Below, piece by piece: positions 12,301-22,164 of a DNA stretch of 64,000 nt. The DNA is from Rhabditoides inermis (taxonomy: Eukaryota > Nematoda > Chromadorea > Rhabditida > Rhabditidae): contig CAWZYM010000331.1 of NCBI GenBank assembly GCA_963966185.1, positions 1,445,001 to 1,509,000 of the forward strand, read 5' to 3'. Both the position numbers and the translations under genes were made by a program. The notes under the pieces are model-generated. The model was not told where the DNA came from. It worked only from the letters and a program-made list of their open reading frames with translations, and searched no databases. The first letter of the stretch is position 1. Each line of letters begins with the position of its first letter.

Positions 12301-15300
12301 ATGGATGTCAACTACGTCTCCCCTCCGCTCGTCCGGCGAGTGCTCGGATCGTGTCTCTGGCTGGAGATGTGGTGCATGCTCACCATCAACATACTCGTCG
12401 TATCAGCCATTATTAGGTACGGTAACAGTTAACAGTAGTGATGGGCAAGATTAATCAGATTAATCGATTTTGCCTTGATTAATCATGATTAATCGATTAA
12501 TCAAATCAAAATCACGGAATCAGCCCGTTGATGATTATTTGATTATCTAAATCGTTTAATCACCGACTTGCTTGATTTTGATTTATCAGAAATCAGATTA
12601 ATCATACATAATCCCATAAATAATAAATAATTTATCATACTTTTTTGTGAGAAAACGTTGTGAAATCATGACTTTTTTCAATTATTCGGCCTTTTTCTTT
12701 TACAAAATGGTCTAACAATTGCTATTGTACAAATAATATTCAGTATCCGGCAAAAAATATGATCTGATTTTGCAGATGATTCTGCTTTGAACAAATTTGA
12801 AAATCAAGTAATCACCTGTTCACTGAATAATCGATTAATCAAAATTGGATTAATCAAAACAGTTCATCATTTTTGATTAATCAAAATCAGAAATCAATTC
12901 GAACTTTGATTAATCCCTATCACTAGTTAACAGACAGTAACCAAGACGAGCACAGGTAGATAGTAGCTCATTTATGAAATCACGCCGACCGCATGACTAT
13001 GGACAACCAAATGAGATCATCACGTTCCGATCACAGTACCGTAACCTCACCATACACCCCTGTTCAGAGGTCGTCTCACTCTTGCCTCGCACGCTAATCA
13101 TTGCGTCTACATCATCTCGTTGTTCAACATCTGCTCCGAGAGCGTTCAACTGCTTCTCCACGTATCATACGTCGGTCCTACCTACGTGTTCGGGGTACGG
13201 TATTCAAGATTCAAAAACATTAGTTAATGTAGAAGTACAGTAGTAGATACTAAAGAAGTCAATGTTCTTTCAGTCCTTCTTCTTCCCCGATGCCTACAGT
13301 GTCGGCGTGACGGTAGCGGCTACCGTATTCCTGGGTGTATGGTATTTGGGATCCTTCATACAGATTCTCATGTCTGTCAACAGGTACGCTAATTTTTTTC
13401 TTAGAGATCGTGGGGTTTTTGATGAACATCCGTTTTTCACCATAAGGTTAACCTTTTCTACATAACTGTGAAAAAGGTTTTACTCACTGAAATTCCTAAA
13501 AACGGTCTTTGAACACACAGCATAAAAAACACAGACAGACATACACATACAGACATACACATACTGTAACGTCGCCATGTCTCGCAGGCTTCTCGTTGTG
13601 TGCTATCCGCACGTGAATCTGTTCACTCGCCGCACCCTCGCAGGCATGCTACTGGCATGCGCCGCCGTCAGCGGGGCACTCGTATCCTTCTCGCAGCTAC
13701 TGTCGCCATGCTGCAGGTGAGCAGAAGTATCTCTCTCTCTCTCCCGTTTTACTCCCCGTTTTGTCACATTACGTCATACTCATAGAATAACCGAAACATA
13801 TAAGAACTGTATAAGAAAAGTTTTAATCTTACCGAACTTTCCCGAGCTCCCTCCAGCCATGTGAATCTTTCGATCACACGTGCCTCTGCTGACGTCGTCA
13901 TAATCCTCATCCCTGCCTTGTCTCGGGGACCGGCTAAACTAAAAAAAGGAACACAACACACAACACATGCTTAAAGTTCACGCCATTTCTCCCGTTCAAA
14001 TCGTATCGCCACATTCGCGTGTCATGACGGTCTGTGCACCGATCACGCGCAAGCAACCCGTTTTGAAATATACGGGCGATTTGAAATATACCCTGCCTTG
14101 TCTTGGGGACCGGCTAAACAAAAAAACACACGAAATACGTGTTTTTTTCAGTTCAAATCGTATCGCACTCTTCGCGTGTCATGTGCATCGATCACGCGCA
14201 ATTATCCTTCAGGATCATCCCGGACTGGCGGTTCTTCAGCTACTCCTACCTGGTGTTCGGCAATGCGACCGCCAACTCCTCTGCCACCTACGTAGACCTG
14301 CCCCTAGACTCCGGAACCAGCCTCATATGCGCAGTGTCCTATATCGTGGTGAGTATTGCTTTATCGATTTTAATACTGATTTGGTTGGGTTTGTTTTTGC
14401 TGATGAAATAGTTTTCGTAGATGTTCCGGTATATTGGAAAGATGCGAAAGACGTCGCAGAGTGGGAGGAACTACCGGAAACAGATGAGGTGATAGGCACT
14501 CTTTACTCTCTTTCTCGTTTTTCTCTTTCTCTCACACTCGCTCTCTCTCTCTCTTCCTCCTCTCTCCCCCTCCCTCCTCTCTTAACATTCTTCCATTACA
14601 GGTTCTGTCTGCAATACCTTCTAGTGTACCTCACCTACACAGTCACTTGGGCCACCTTCTTCCTCTACCCACAAATTGGTGTGTATGAGTATTCATCGAT
14701 TCATCAATACAGAATAACTGACCGCATTATTTCGTAATATGAGGTTTCAACGAAATCGGATGCCTACTTTCGCATTGGTAGCACTCCTACTCTGTGTAGC
14801 TCTGTACTCGCACCGTATACTTCTAAAAATCAAACTATTGGCATGGCCAGCTCCATTCACTACAATTTCTCATTGGGTGCAAATCGAATACCCCAGCCCC
14901 AGATATGGCAATGTTCCGGAAGTTTTGTTTTTTTGTTTAGCCGGTTGAATCCGGGGTCCTCCTAGTCGAAAACAAGATGGGGTTCTTGGATTACGACAAC
15001 GTCAGCAGAGGGAGTTGGGTTGGATGGCGTCGGACGTCTTGAATTCCGTTCTTGAGTCGGTAGATGGTGCTGTGACGCCTTCTGGCTACCATGAGAGTGG
15101 TTTGCCACACCACAGGGGCTGGGTGAATTCAACAAGAGTGGCTGACTCCGAGGAGGATCGAACCAGCGACCGTGAGATTGAGAGACGAATGCTCTATCCA
15201 CTGAGCCCCCGGCAAGTTATAATTCTAATTTAAAAGTTTCTTACTAATACATACTTCTTTTCTGTAATGTTGTGGGAATGCAGGTTTTATCATACACTCC

Positions 15301-15950
15301 AGGAAAGTCACATACTCACACATACACGCAGAAATGTGAAGTTTGATTATCTGGCGAATACAAGTAACAAGTTACACAACCGACGGGCCAGCCAGCCAAT
15401 ACAGGGGACTGCCCCATTTCCCCCGCCACGTTTGTCATCACATGAGATGAAAGTACTAGTACAAAAACTGGATCATATTGCTTCGTCATTCTATGCGAGG
15501 GTGGACATCACTCCATACTTCATTGGTCAGGGAATCGAACCCGCGACCGGGATACTACATTTTAAAAAATCACTACATTTCACATGATTGATGTATGTTC
15601 GGGGAATGTTAATTGGTTTCGCCACGAAAGACTCTGGGGATCAGTTATTTTGTCATTTTGAATTTTCTCGCTTGTTCGAAAAAAAAGAAGATTTTTTCAA
15701 TAGGTTAATGGACTGATAAACCAAGTCCCTCAAATGTTTGTTTTTCAGGAATCACAAGTCATGAGGCGTATTGTGTGACTACGGTGATGTTCATGCTGAA
15801 TTGCGGTATCAACTCCATCATCTACATGTCACTCAACAATGATGTAGGTTCTAGCCTATTTTACCATTTTCCACAACACACATCTGATCACAAGAAATGC
15901 AGAAATTACTGATGGCTGTGGAACAGAATTCGTTTCCTTCCAAAAACTAA
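12301..15950 (+). CDS. Srx-like seven-transmembrane chemoreceptor (nine exons)
   Basis: Exons: 12301-12416 (ATG), 13068-13194, 13274-13383, 13588-13716, 14213-14348, 14421-14488, 14602-14678, 15749-15843 and 15903-15950 (TAA). All junctions are GT-AG with matching phases, giving 301 aa, a usual length for nematode Srx receptors. Hydrophobic segments fit seven membrane helices. The end of helix 3 reads ILMSVNRLLVVCYP, the position of the DRY motif in rhodopsin-like receptors. The second extracellular loop starts SPCCRIIPDWRFFSYSYL and has two possible N-glycosylation sites (NAT, NSS). The third intracellular loop is basic (KMRKTSQSGRNYRKQMRR), and helix 7 ends NSIIYMSLNND. Asn-Arg in place of DRY, the CCR...W loop and the NCxxNSIIYxSLN ending are Srx-like, which points to a plasma-membrane chemosensory receptor. 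The ligand cannot be told. The reading frame is intact although introns hold a hAT-type MITE and a SINE. Confidence 0.75.
12436..12925. mobile_element. hAT-type MITE in receptor intron 1
   Basis: The element begins TAGTGATGGGCAAGATTAAT and ends GATTAATCCCTATCACTA. It is flanked by a perfect 8-bp direct repeat, GTTAACAG, at 12428-12435 and 12926-12933. An 8-bp target duplication and TGATGGGCAA-type ends are usual for the hAT superfamily. Inside it is packed with gattaatc/taatcaaa motifs on both strands and has no transposase frame, so it is non-autonomous. The intact duplication suggests a fairly recent insertion. Confidence 0.85.
13910..14212 (+). repeat. Diverged tandem duplication in receptor intron 4
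   Basis: Two copies of about 130-160 bp share, in order, ccctgccttgtct, ggggaccggctaaac, an A-run, ttcaaatcgtatcgc, ttcgcgtgtcatg and cgatcacgcgcaa. Copy 1 is at about 13913-14055 and copy 2 at about 14092-14201. The ggctaaac plus A-run piece also matches the tail of the SINE at 14922-15214, so the duplicated block may itself contain a SINE tail. Copy 2 ends just before the exon 5 acceptor. Confidence 0.7.
14922..15214 (-). mobile_element. tRNA-derived SINE in receptor intron 7
   Basis: Read on the minus strand, the element starts with a tRNA-like head at about 15214-15142: A-box ggctcagtggatagagc, B-box ggttcgatcc. It continues through a body of about 200 nt and ends in aaccggctaaac followed by an A-rich tail at about 14940-14922. 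Head, body and A-tail are the layout of tRNA-derived SINEs. It lies antisense inside the receptor gene. No target-site duplication was established. Confidence 0.65.
15515..15560 (-). repeat. tRNA-like B-box remnant in receptor intron 7
   Basis: The minus strand shows cggtcgcgggttcgattccc, a perfect B-box core, but no clear A-box at the expected distance. Probably a fragment of another tRNA-derived SINE. Confidence 0.4.
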
Positions 15951-16264
15951 AGTCGCTGTTATTTTTTCTTCGTCACATTTTTGTCACACTCTATGGTATG
16001 GCTAGGTCCATTGACAATATGACATCAAAAATATGAAACAATAAGTATATTCATTATGTTTTTATCGAACACTGCAGACAACGTAAATTAATAATATTTT
16101 AAAATCCGTGTTTGAGATCCGCCACCAACTGAATGAGATGTTCTCCTCTACCCCTGTCGGAAGGGTATTCACAGCAGCTCCATCATCCACCGTACAACAC
16201 AACTCGACGAGTAGAGTCACACACGCGCACAAATAGCACCCCGTCTTGGAAGCTGTACTGTTTT
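15951..16264 (+). other. Receptor 3' flank, no gene seen
   Basis: This is the probable 3' UTR and downstream sequence of the receptor. It is AT-rich, and I see no clear AATAAA close to the stop codon and no other gene. Confidence 0.4.
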
Positions 16265-16302
16265 ATATATATATATATATATTTATTTATTTATTTATTG
16301 CC
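16262..16302. repeat. (TA)n(TTTA)n microsatellite
   Basis: A run of TA repeats passes into TTTA repeats. It marks the left edge of the minus-strand LINE fragments and could be the short-repeat 3' end of one of them, as CR1-type elements often end in short tandem repeats. Confidence 0.8.
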
Positions 16303-16850
16303 GTGTTACATAAACAGAGACATTGCAAAACAGGAAAAAAAATAGAGTACGACATTGGTATGTGTGAAAGGGTGACATAACATGAACGATAGATAACATG
16401 ATATTCAATTCAATTCAATTATTTATCATTGCGTATTCAGAAAACATATGGGGACAAAATGTGTGGCTGTAATAAGTGGTGCAACGTATTTGTGATTAAG
16501 ATCAAATCAAAGAATGGTAAAACAGTTACAAATGCGTATGGGACAATACAACAGACATATGTATATGAAATGAATGTACTCTGTTACATATACTGGGGAG
16601 ACCGTACCCGTATCGATCAGGAAGCGCGGATGCGAGATGGTTCAATCATGCATTTTCTAACCTCCTCTTTGAAAGAACCGGTGTCTCTGATAGCTATAAT
16701 GTTAGATGGTAAGGAATTCCATATTCGAAACTTGCGGTGAATGAATGTCTGTGTTCTAACGGACGGATCAAAAGAGGGTACGATTCGGTGGCAGTGAATG
16801 ATACAAAAGGATATGATACAAAAGGAAAGGAAAAACATGGATGTGCTCAA
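16265..16850 (-). pseudogene. CR1-like LINE, second 3'-end fragment
   Basis: The minus frame 16850-16617 encodes RIVPSFDPSVRTQTFI, then KFRIWNSLPSN, then a short C-terminus. It is clearly related to, but different from, the neighbouring frame at 17353-16847, which has RIVPSFDNNGQIGTFI and AFSIWNALPSD. In CR1/Jockey-like ORF2 proteins this F-x-x-R-x-x-x-x-WN-x-LP motif lies at the extreme C-terminus. So two related 3' ends lie head to tail, either from two insertions or from a duplication. Nothing upstream in this frame is preserved. Confidence 0.6.
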
Positions 16851-18245
16851 ATACGACGGATTTTAGACAGTGTCATTAATTCTAGGGAGGATAGGTGTTG
16901 TTTGAAAGAGGTGTGGTCACGGATATGTACAACGTCAGAAGGTAAGGCATTCCAGATACTAAAAGCTCTACTAATAAATGTGCCTATTTGGCCATTGTTA
17001 TCAAATGAAGGCACAATTCTAAAATTGTTTGAGTTTCTGGATCTTGTTGGGATAATAGTGAAAAGCCCTTGATAATCCAAAATTGTTTTAGAGTGAATGA
17101 ACTTATGGTAAGGCATTCCAGATATGTGATGTCGGATATATGTGATGTCATTCAAAAAACGGCGATATTCGAGTGTTTGAAGATTGAGCAGCTCTAGGCG
17201 TTGAGGATAGGAAAGGGTGCGACCGATACGCTGACACGTGAAATAACGCTGTACATTTTCAATGAGGTTCACAGAAATTACATCTTGCGAATTCCATAGT
17301 TCAGTGCAGTATTCCAATTTGCATCTAAAATAAGTTTTGTAGGCAGTTACCAAGATGTTAAGATCCCTAGTTTTATAGGTTCTGAAAAAAAATCATTTAT
17401 GGCGAAATTGATCTCTGAATAAGAGTGATCCTCTCATGAGAACACCCAAATCTTTAGCGATTTCAACAGGGACTAAGGCACATCCATGTACAAAGTATGT
17501 GTGCTTAGGGTTTTTCTTACCTATATGTGTAGAATTTGAGTTTGCTCCGTGGAAATTTGTAGCCCCCAAGAGGAGGCCCAATCAATTACGATATTTATAG
17601 CTAGTTGGAATATTGACGCAGCAGTTGTATGTTGTATCACAAGGGTCAAACGGGTAGTTCACTTTCAAGTCATCTGCATAAAGTGCGCATTTAACATTCT
17701 CAGGTAAATTATCAGAGATGTTGTCAATGAATGCGTTGAAAAGTAGTGAGCCTAAACATGAACCCTGAGGAACTCCACAGTACTTGGTTTTGATTGCATG
17801 GCACCAACCATAACGGACTGTTTTCTGTCCTTGAGAAACTCTTTAATCCAACCAAAGGTGTTTCCGCGGATGCCCATGGAATCTAATTTTTTAAACAGAA
17901 GTGATTGGTTTATGGTGTCGAAAACTTTCTTGAAATCAAAGTATATGCAGTCAACGACTAAACCTGCCGAAACATATTTACACCAATGGCTATGGCATTC
18001 ATTGAGTTGGGCATTTGTAGATCTGTTTTTGCGAAAACCAAATTGTTTAGGGGAAAGAACGTTATTTTTCTCAAAGAAATCTGTTATTTGCTTAACACAG
18101 AGGCGTTCAAAAACTTTGGATATGCTGCAAGTTAGAGATATAGGCCTGTAATTCGAAACGAGTTCACGAGGAATCTTTTTGTATAGAGACTTAATCCATG
18201 CTTCTTTCCAGATCTGCGGAATAGAACAAACTGACATAGACATGG
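16851..18245 (-). pseudogene. CR1-like non-LTR retrotransposon, ORF2 reverse-transcriptase part (frameshifted)
   Basis: On the minus strand 18243-17752 encodes reverse-transcriptase fingers and palm: NYRPISLTCSISKVFER, then QFGFRKNRST, then YFDFKKVFDTIN (motif A with its catalytic Asp). After a frameshift near 17800 the chain continues CGVPQGSCLGSLLF and then YADDLK, the catalytic motif C, at about 17785-17670. More breaks follow. The frame 17353-16847 gives the C-terminal part (YKTYFRCKLEYCTELWN, then LNLQTLEYRR, then FSIWNALPSD), the region found at the ORF2 end of CR1/Rex-type elements. Endonuclease and ORF1 are missing, so the element is 5'-truncated and dead through frameshifts. Confidence 0.8.
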
Positions 18246-18567
18246 AAAATAAAATGGTCAGTTCGCTGTGTGTCTTTGGCAGTTCGCTGTGTGTCTCTGG
18301 CGGAGGGAGGTCGCTTTTACCCCCTCGCCCGCCGGCTGCCGTCTGTATTTATCGATCGACGGATCCCAGCCCGCGCAGACCACCGCCCATACTCGTACAT
18401 CGCCGAGTACAGATCCCATTGTGGTTACTCGGCCGTTTCAGTGGGTTGATTTCAAGTTTTGATTAAATCTCTCTTCCCACTGCACGCTCTTCTTTTGGGT
18501 GATTTTGGAGTTTAAAATCACCCACTAGAGGTGTGCTCTTCTCGCACTCTCTCTCCCTCTCTTGCCC
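18246..18567 (+). other. GC-rich leader before coiled-coil ORF
   Basis: The segment cagttcgctgtgtgtct is repeated in tandem (about 18261 and 18280), followed by GC-rich sequence, then ttgattaaatctc and a CT-rich stretch leading to the ATG at 18568. It could be the 5' UTR or promoter of the retroelement whose ORF1 may start at 18568. No LTR pair was found. Confidence 0.35.
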
Positions 18568-18810
18568 ATGTCCCCTCCCAACAACCCCTTGGATATCATC
18601 CCCCTCCTCCACACTCTCGTGGAACAGCAGGGACGGATGCTGTCCAACCAGGAGACGATGCTCAAGAACCAGGGAGAGCAGATGGCCGCGCTCACTTCCA
18701 TCGTCCACCAGCACACTGGCGAAATCGACGACATTGCGCGCTCCGTCTGCGCCCTCTCCTCCCAGCGCGCTCCCTCGCCGGCTACTCGATCCTCCGAAAA
18801 TTCTGTGTAG
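18568..18810 (+). CDS. Short coiled-coil ORF, possible 5' end of a retroelement ORF1
   Basis: An 80-aa frame starts MSPPNNPLDIIPLLHTLVEQ. Residues about 13-58 (LHTLVEQQGRMLSNQETML and following) are an uninterrupted amphipathic helix pattern rich in Gln, Leu and Met, with strong coiled-coil character. The frame ends with SSQRAPSPATRSSENSV. A coiled coil at the N-terminus of ORF1p, ahead of an RNA-binding domain, is usual for L1/CR1-type retroelements, and an ORF1-like RNA-binding domain lacking this part is found in the repeat cassettes from 22.2 kb on. The sequence just downstream (18830-19040) also resembles those cassettes. Linking the two is inference; it could also be an unrelated small gene or a gag fragment. 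Confidence 0.4.
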   Translation: MSPPNNPLDIIPLLHTLVEQQGRMLSNQETMLKNQGEQMAALTSIVHQHTGEIDDIARSVCALSSQRAPSPATRSSENSV

Positions 18811-19320
18811 CCTACATGAACAGAAAACGTGAAATGTGCGCTACACGTACAGCCTGGTCGTGTACTTGTTCGGAACATTTGATTAGTCTGTACATGTTGG
18901 CAACAGCGTGAACTGTACCACTGACACCAGAGTGCTAGCGCGCGCCTAAGATGCGCGTACCTAGCGACTATGGGGTCATACCTGCCATCTTACGTGCATT
19001 TTACGCGCACGCTAGTAGCATCTTACGCGCATTTTGTCAAAGTTCTCCGATAGCATTCCTTTCTTCTTTCATGTCTTTCTTTTTTGTGTAAAACAAAGGC
19101 ATATGAACTATTTATATATATTTTTTATTATAACAAGTCAACAACATTATGTTGGGATGAATGTCATGTCGTCAGGATGTGATGATGTCGGCTTGGCATT
19201 TCAAGTCTTTTTGCATCGAGGTCTTCTTACATCGAATCGGCCCTGTAATGATCAATTGAATGATACAAACCTCAAACAATATCAACAATATACTTAAAAG
19301 AGAGGGAAGACAAGCAACAA
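18811..19320. other. Non-coding stretch resembling the cassette B leader
   Basis: It contains tgcgctacacgtaca (near 18838) and ttttacgcgcacgctagtagca (near 19000-19021). Close relatives of these strings are in every cassette B leader (tgtacgctacacgtaca, ttttacgcgcactttactcg and gcttgctagtagcaa). The order differs and the rest does not align by eye. The part after 19040 is AT-rich with nothing recognised. Confidence 0.45.
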
Positions 19321-19544
19321 GCTCGTACCTGTGGGTTGATGAGCTTCCAGATGAACTCCCTGGTTCGGTCGTTGCCGTGGACTCCCGTTCAACGCCCACC
19401 GGCTCTAGCAGTTTCTCCACCTGCAAGCGATACGGGTCAACATCCAATCGATAATTCTTTGAACTGTATCTTGCATTACTTCAAACTTCTCACGAGTGGT
19501 TTGATAACGTAACATGATAATACATCAATCAATCAATCAAAAAC

Positions 19545-20440
19545 AGCACGCCCACCTGGAAGTACGCGCAGTCGCTGCAGGCCTCTTCCCTCTCGCCTAT
19601 CCTCCTTTCATCTCCGCTGCATCAGAATCCGCGTCGTGCTCTTGCCCAGGTCACTCGCCTCGAATCTAGACAAGATGGCAGTCATACAAGGACATGTAGA
19701 CGTATAAATAAAAAATAAATACAAACACACTCATCGCTTGTTCCTTCACCTCGTCTCGCTGACAATGAGCAGCTAGTCATCGTTCGCCTTCGCCTCCTCC
19801 ACGTAAATCTTCGTGCTGGCCTCAATGATCGTCTGCGTTTTTCTTTGCAGAATCGTGTCAATGTCGTCATTGTTGAACTTGCTGTCCTTGTTGGCGTCGT
19901 CCATCAGAGTCAGACTGTCGCACACGCTCTTCCCCAACAGCTCCTCCACCTTCTTCCGCGGCACGTGTCCTTCGGCGCTGTCGTTGACTGTGCTGCAGCA
20001 CGGCACGATCCAGACCGAGTTTCAGAGACGCCTGCAAGGAGTATCGGTACTAGACTTCTCCTCTCCTTCTATTTCCACCTCCCACCTTGTCGACCATCTC
20101 CATCTAGTACGCGATGGCAGGGAACAGCCTGTATACGTCTATAGTATCAGCGCGCCTGGGCCGGCAGGTCGTCCGGGTTCTAGTCAGAGTGGAAGATGAT
20201 GTACTGAAGAAGCAGAATCTAGGTAATACCATCTACATAATCATCTGATCGTAATGAAGTCACACTGACCGCATCGACTGCGGTTGAGGCCGGTCCTCTC
20301 GACCGGGCGCAGAGCGGGAAGTGGAAGACGAAGCGCACCGAGTCGTTTTTGGTTCTTGGAGAAGCGGTCGATAGACGACTGCCGCACGTGGCACGTCGCC
20401 TTCGATGCGGTCGAACGGGTAGCTGCTAGCTGCAACAGGG
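19545..20440 (-). pseudogene. Decayed ISWI-like SNF2 ATPase fragment
   Basis: Pieces of a SNF2-family C-terminal helicase lobe appear in order on the minus strand but in different frames. About 20435-20320 gives YPFDRIEGDV and RQSSIDRFSKNQK, like the YxFxRLDG...RQ..I..FN segment. About 20200-20150 gives IIFHSD, a stop in place of Trp, and NPDDLPAQAR, which is helicase motif V (DSDWNPxxDLQAxxR). About 20130-20105 gives DTIDVYRL. About 20028-19985 gives LKLGLDRAVLQHSQ, like the KLRLDxxVIQQGR that follows the lobe. The frame ending 19773 gives KDSKFNNDDIDTILQRK, like the D-[DE]-DIDxIL stretch after the ISWI ATPase. ISWI proteins are nucleosome-sliding ATPases. Frame changes and the in-frame stop argue for a pseudogene. 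It may extend past the TIR element at 20491. The ISWI assignment over CHD1 rests mainly on the last two segments. Confidence 0.5.
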
Positions 20441-20490
20441 AAAAGTATCACTCTCTATTTCTCTCTCTCTGTCTCTCTCTCTCATCTCCC

Positions 20491-21151
20491 CTCAGGAAAA
20501 CATGGTTAAAGTGGCGGTCACTTTAGCTAAAGTGACGGTCAGGTTGCGGTCAGATTGAAAAGAGGCGGGTCAGAGCGAGCGGCGGGTGACGTCATCATCA
20601 CTCATGAATGCGAAGAACAGAGTGGAGCAGTTGACGTTGAACGATGTGGAGCCGCTTCCACGTCTTCTTCGTCACCAGAGTCGCCATCTTCATCGTCAAG
20701 GACGCATCCCCATTCACCTTCAACGTGGTGGTCCGACACGCAGTGTCTGCTTCTCCCGACTCCCGACTTGGGAGACGCGGGCGCGAGGTTGCGTCAACGT
20801 AAACGAGCAGCGAGTGCACATAGTCTTCCTCTGTCGCAGATCATCCATCACACACACCTCCACATCGACAACAACGATCTCGCCAACAACGACCGGGTGT
20901 TCACGTTCTCCACGAACTTGGTAGTGGCTGCGACTGAGCCGTCAGCAGTCGAGGCTTCATTTCTAACAAATCGAACTCGGCGAAGCACCAAACTAAAGTA
21001 TAACTTGTTTTCCCGCGCTTTTTAGGGAACGGCTCACCGCATGTGACGTCATTGGCCCCGCCCCTTTTCAATCTGACCGCAAAATCTGACCGTCACTTTA
21101 GCGTCTAAAGTGACAAAAATCTGACTGTCACTTTAATCATGTTTTCCTGAG
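20491..21151. mobile_element. 660-bp terminal-inverted-repeat element
   Basis: The ends are CTCAGGAAAACATG and CATGTTTTCCTGAG, perfect inverted repeats. The inverted similarity continues inwards with TTAAAGTG, GGTCACTTTAG, GACGGTCAG, CGGTCAGATTGAAAAG and GGCGGG. A frame of 156 codons (20555-21025, +) covers the middle, rich in Ser, His and Thr, with no motif I recognise; the opposite strand reads acidic (DDEDGDSGDEED). No clear transposase and no certain target-site duplication. It lies beside the ISWI-like fragment, probably inserted into it. Confidence 0.75.
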
Positions 21152-21562
21152 TCCAATCCGAGCAAGAGAAAGGGGGGGGGGTTCACGCACCGTTTGGATG
21201 AGTCCCCTATGTGCCACCTTGTCACAGTCCGGGTGGAGCAGCCTAGGAATCTACTCCTCCGCGCACTGCAATCAAATAAATGAATTTCACAGATGTACGA
21301 GTGGAATAGCTAACAGTACCGCCAATCAACATCAACATCACTGAATGAATGCGAAAGCGCGTAGATGGTTCGCCACATTCATTGGAAGCGCGCCTCGCCT
21401 CACTAGTACAACATGACATTTACGATAGTAATCATGAACGGGTACATGAATGTCAAATGTACTGAAAACAATTAACAAACATTATCAAACAAACAAAACA
21501 AACTTCAAAATAAGAAAACAAAACGCAAATCCCTGGATAGATTCGAAAATATCTTAAATACC
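21152..21562. other. Left flank of the macrosatellite
   Basis: About 400 bp of apparently single-copy sequence with a short G-run near 21171 and no gene recognised. The macrosatellite begins abruptly at 21563 (gaaagcggagtacag). The A spacer that precedes cassette B in the other copies is absent here, so this is the true edge of the array. Confidence 0.6.
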
Positions 21563-21582
21563 GAAAGCGGAGTACAGTCACA

Positions 21583-21900
21583 ACGCGCGAGTTACGCGCA
21601 TTTTACGCGCATATTCGAATCTGCACTCCACTGCTGGTCTACGCGCGTTTTACGCGCACTTTACTCGCTTGCTAGTAGCAATCAGCACATAGCCGCACGT
21701 TAGGCGCGTGCTAGTAGCGCACTTGTGTCATAGCCGATACATGCACAGAGTGCCGATGTGATATCCGGTCCAGAAGGAGGTGACGTAAACCCGCGTTGAG
21801 TTGCTCTTCGGCAGCTTTTATAAGAGGGAGCGCGACAGTCATCTTTGTCTGCTCAGTTACCCTTTCGTCCTCCCGCATGAGGGTCAGAATCAGAAATGTA
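21583..21900 (+). promoter_or_regulatory. Cassette B leader with TATA-like promoter, copy 1
   Basis: The leader holds several ttttacgcgc(a/g) motifs with ctagtagca (about 21590-21720), a CRE-like tgacgtaa at 21781 and TATAAGAGGG at 21819, followed about 25-30 nt later by a pyrimidine-rich possible start region (cagtcatctttgtctgctc). This is a plausible polymerase II core promoter. In copies 2, 3 and 5 the TATA position reads CATAAGCGGG; only copies 1 and 4 have TATAAG. Further on, tgtacgctacacgtaca-like strings occur twice (about 21897 and 22061). Confidence 0.45.
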
Positions 21901-22164
21901 CTCTACACGTACATGCTCATGTGTAAAAACATTTACACGCAACTTTTTGTTCATACGTTTTACTTTATTTGTGAAATATCCATTTGATTTTAAAGTCTCA
22001 AGCGAATTTTGGAGAGGGAAGCTGTTCAAAAATGTTTGAAACATGTACACACTTACCGAATGTACGCTACACGTACACGCTAATGTACAGAACATGGCTT
22101 CGCGAGGTATTGTACGACGGGGTGTACGTGTTACATACATAGCTGGCGCGCGTACAATACATAT

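Noticed and set aside
15142..15214. Functional tRNA gene on the minus strand
   Set aside because: A and B boxes are good but the acceptor stem does not pair properly, and the sequence runs on into a SINE body with an A-rich tail.
18246..18567. LTR of a retrovirus-like element before the coiled-coil ORF
   Set aside because: No second LTR copy, no primer-binding site I could recognise, and no pol sequence downstream.
20555..21025. 156-codon frame inside the 660-bp TIR element as a transposase
   Set aside because: No DDE/DDD pattern, zinc finger or other transposase motif; low-complexity Ser/His/Thr composition. Left as part of a non-autonomous element.
21796..22140. Small frames in the cassette leader (63, 71 and 95 codons, both strands)
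   Set aside because: They overlap each other on opposite strands, resemble nothing known, and are conserved among copies only because the copies are nearly identical at the DNA level.
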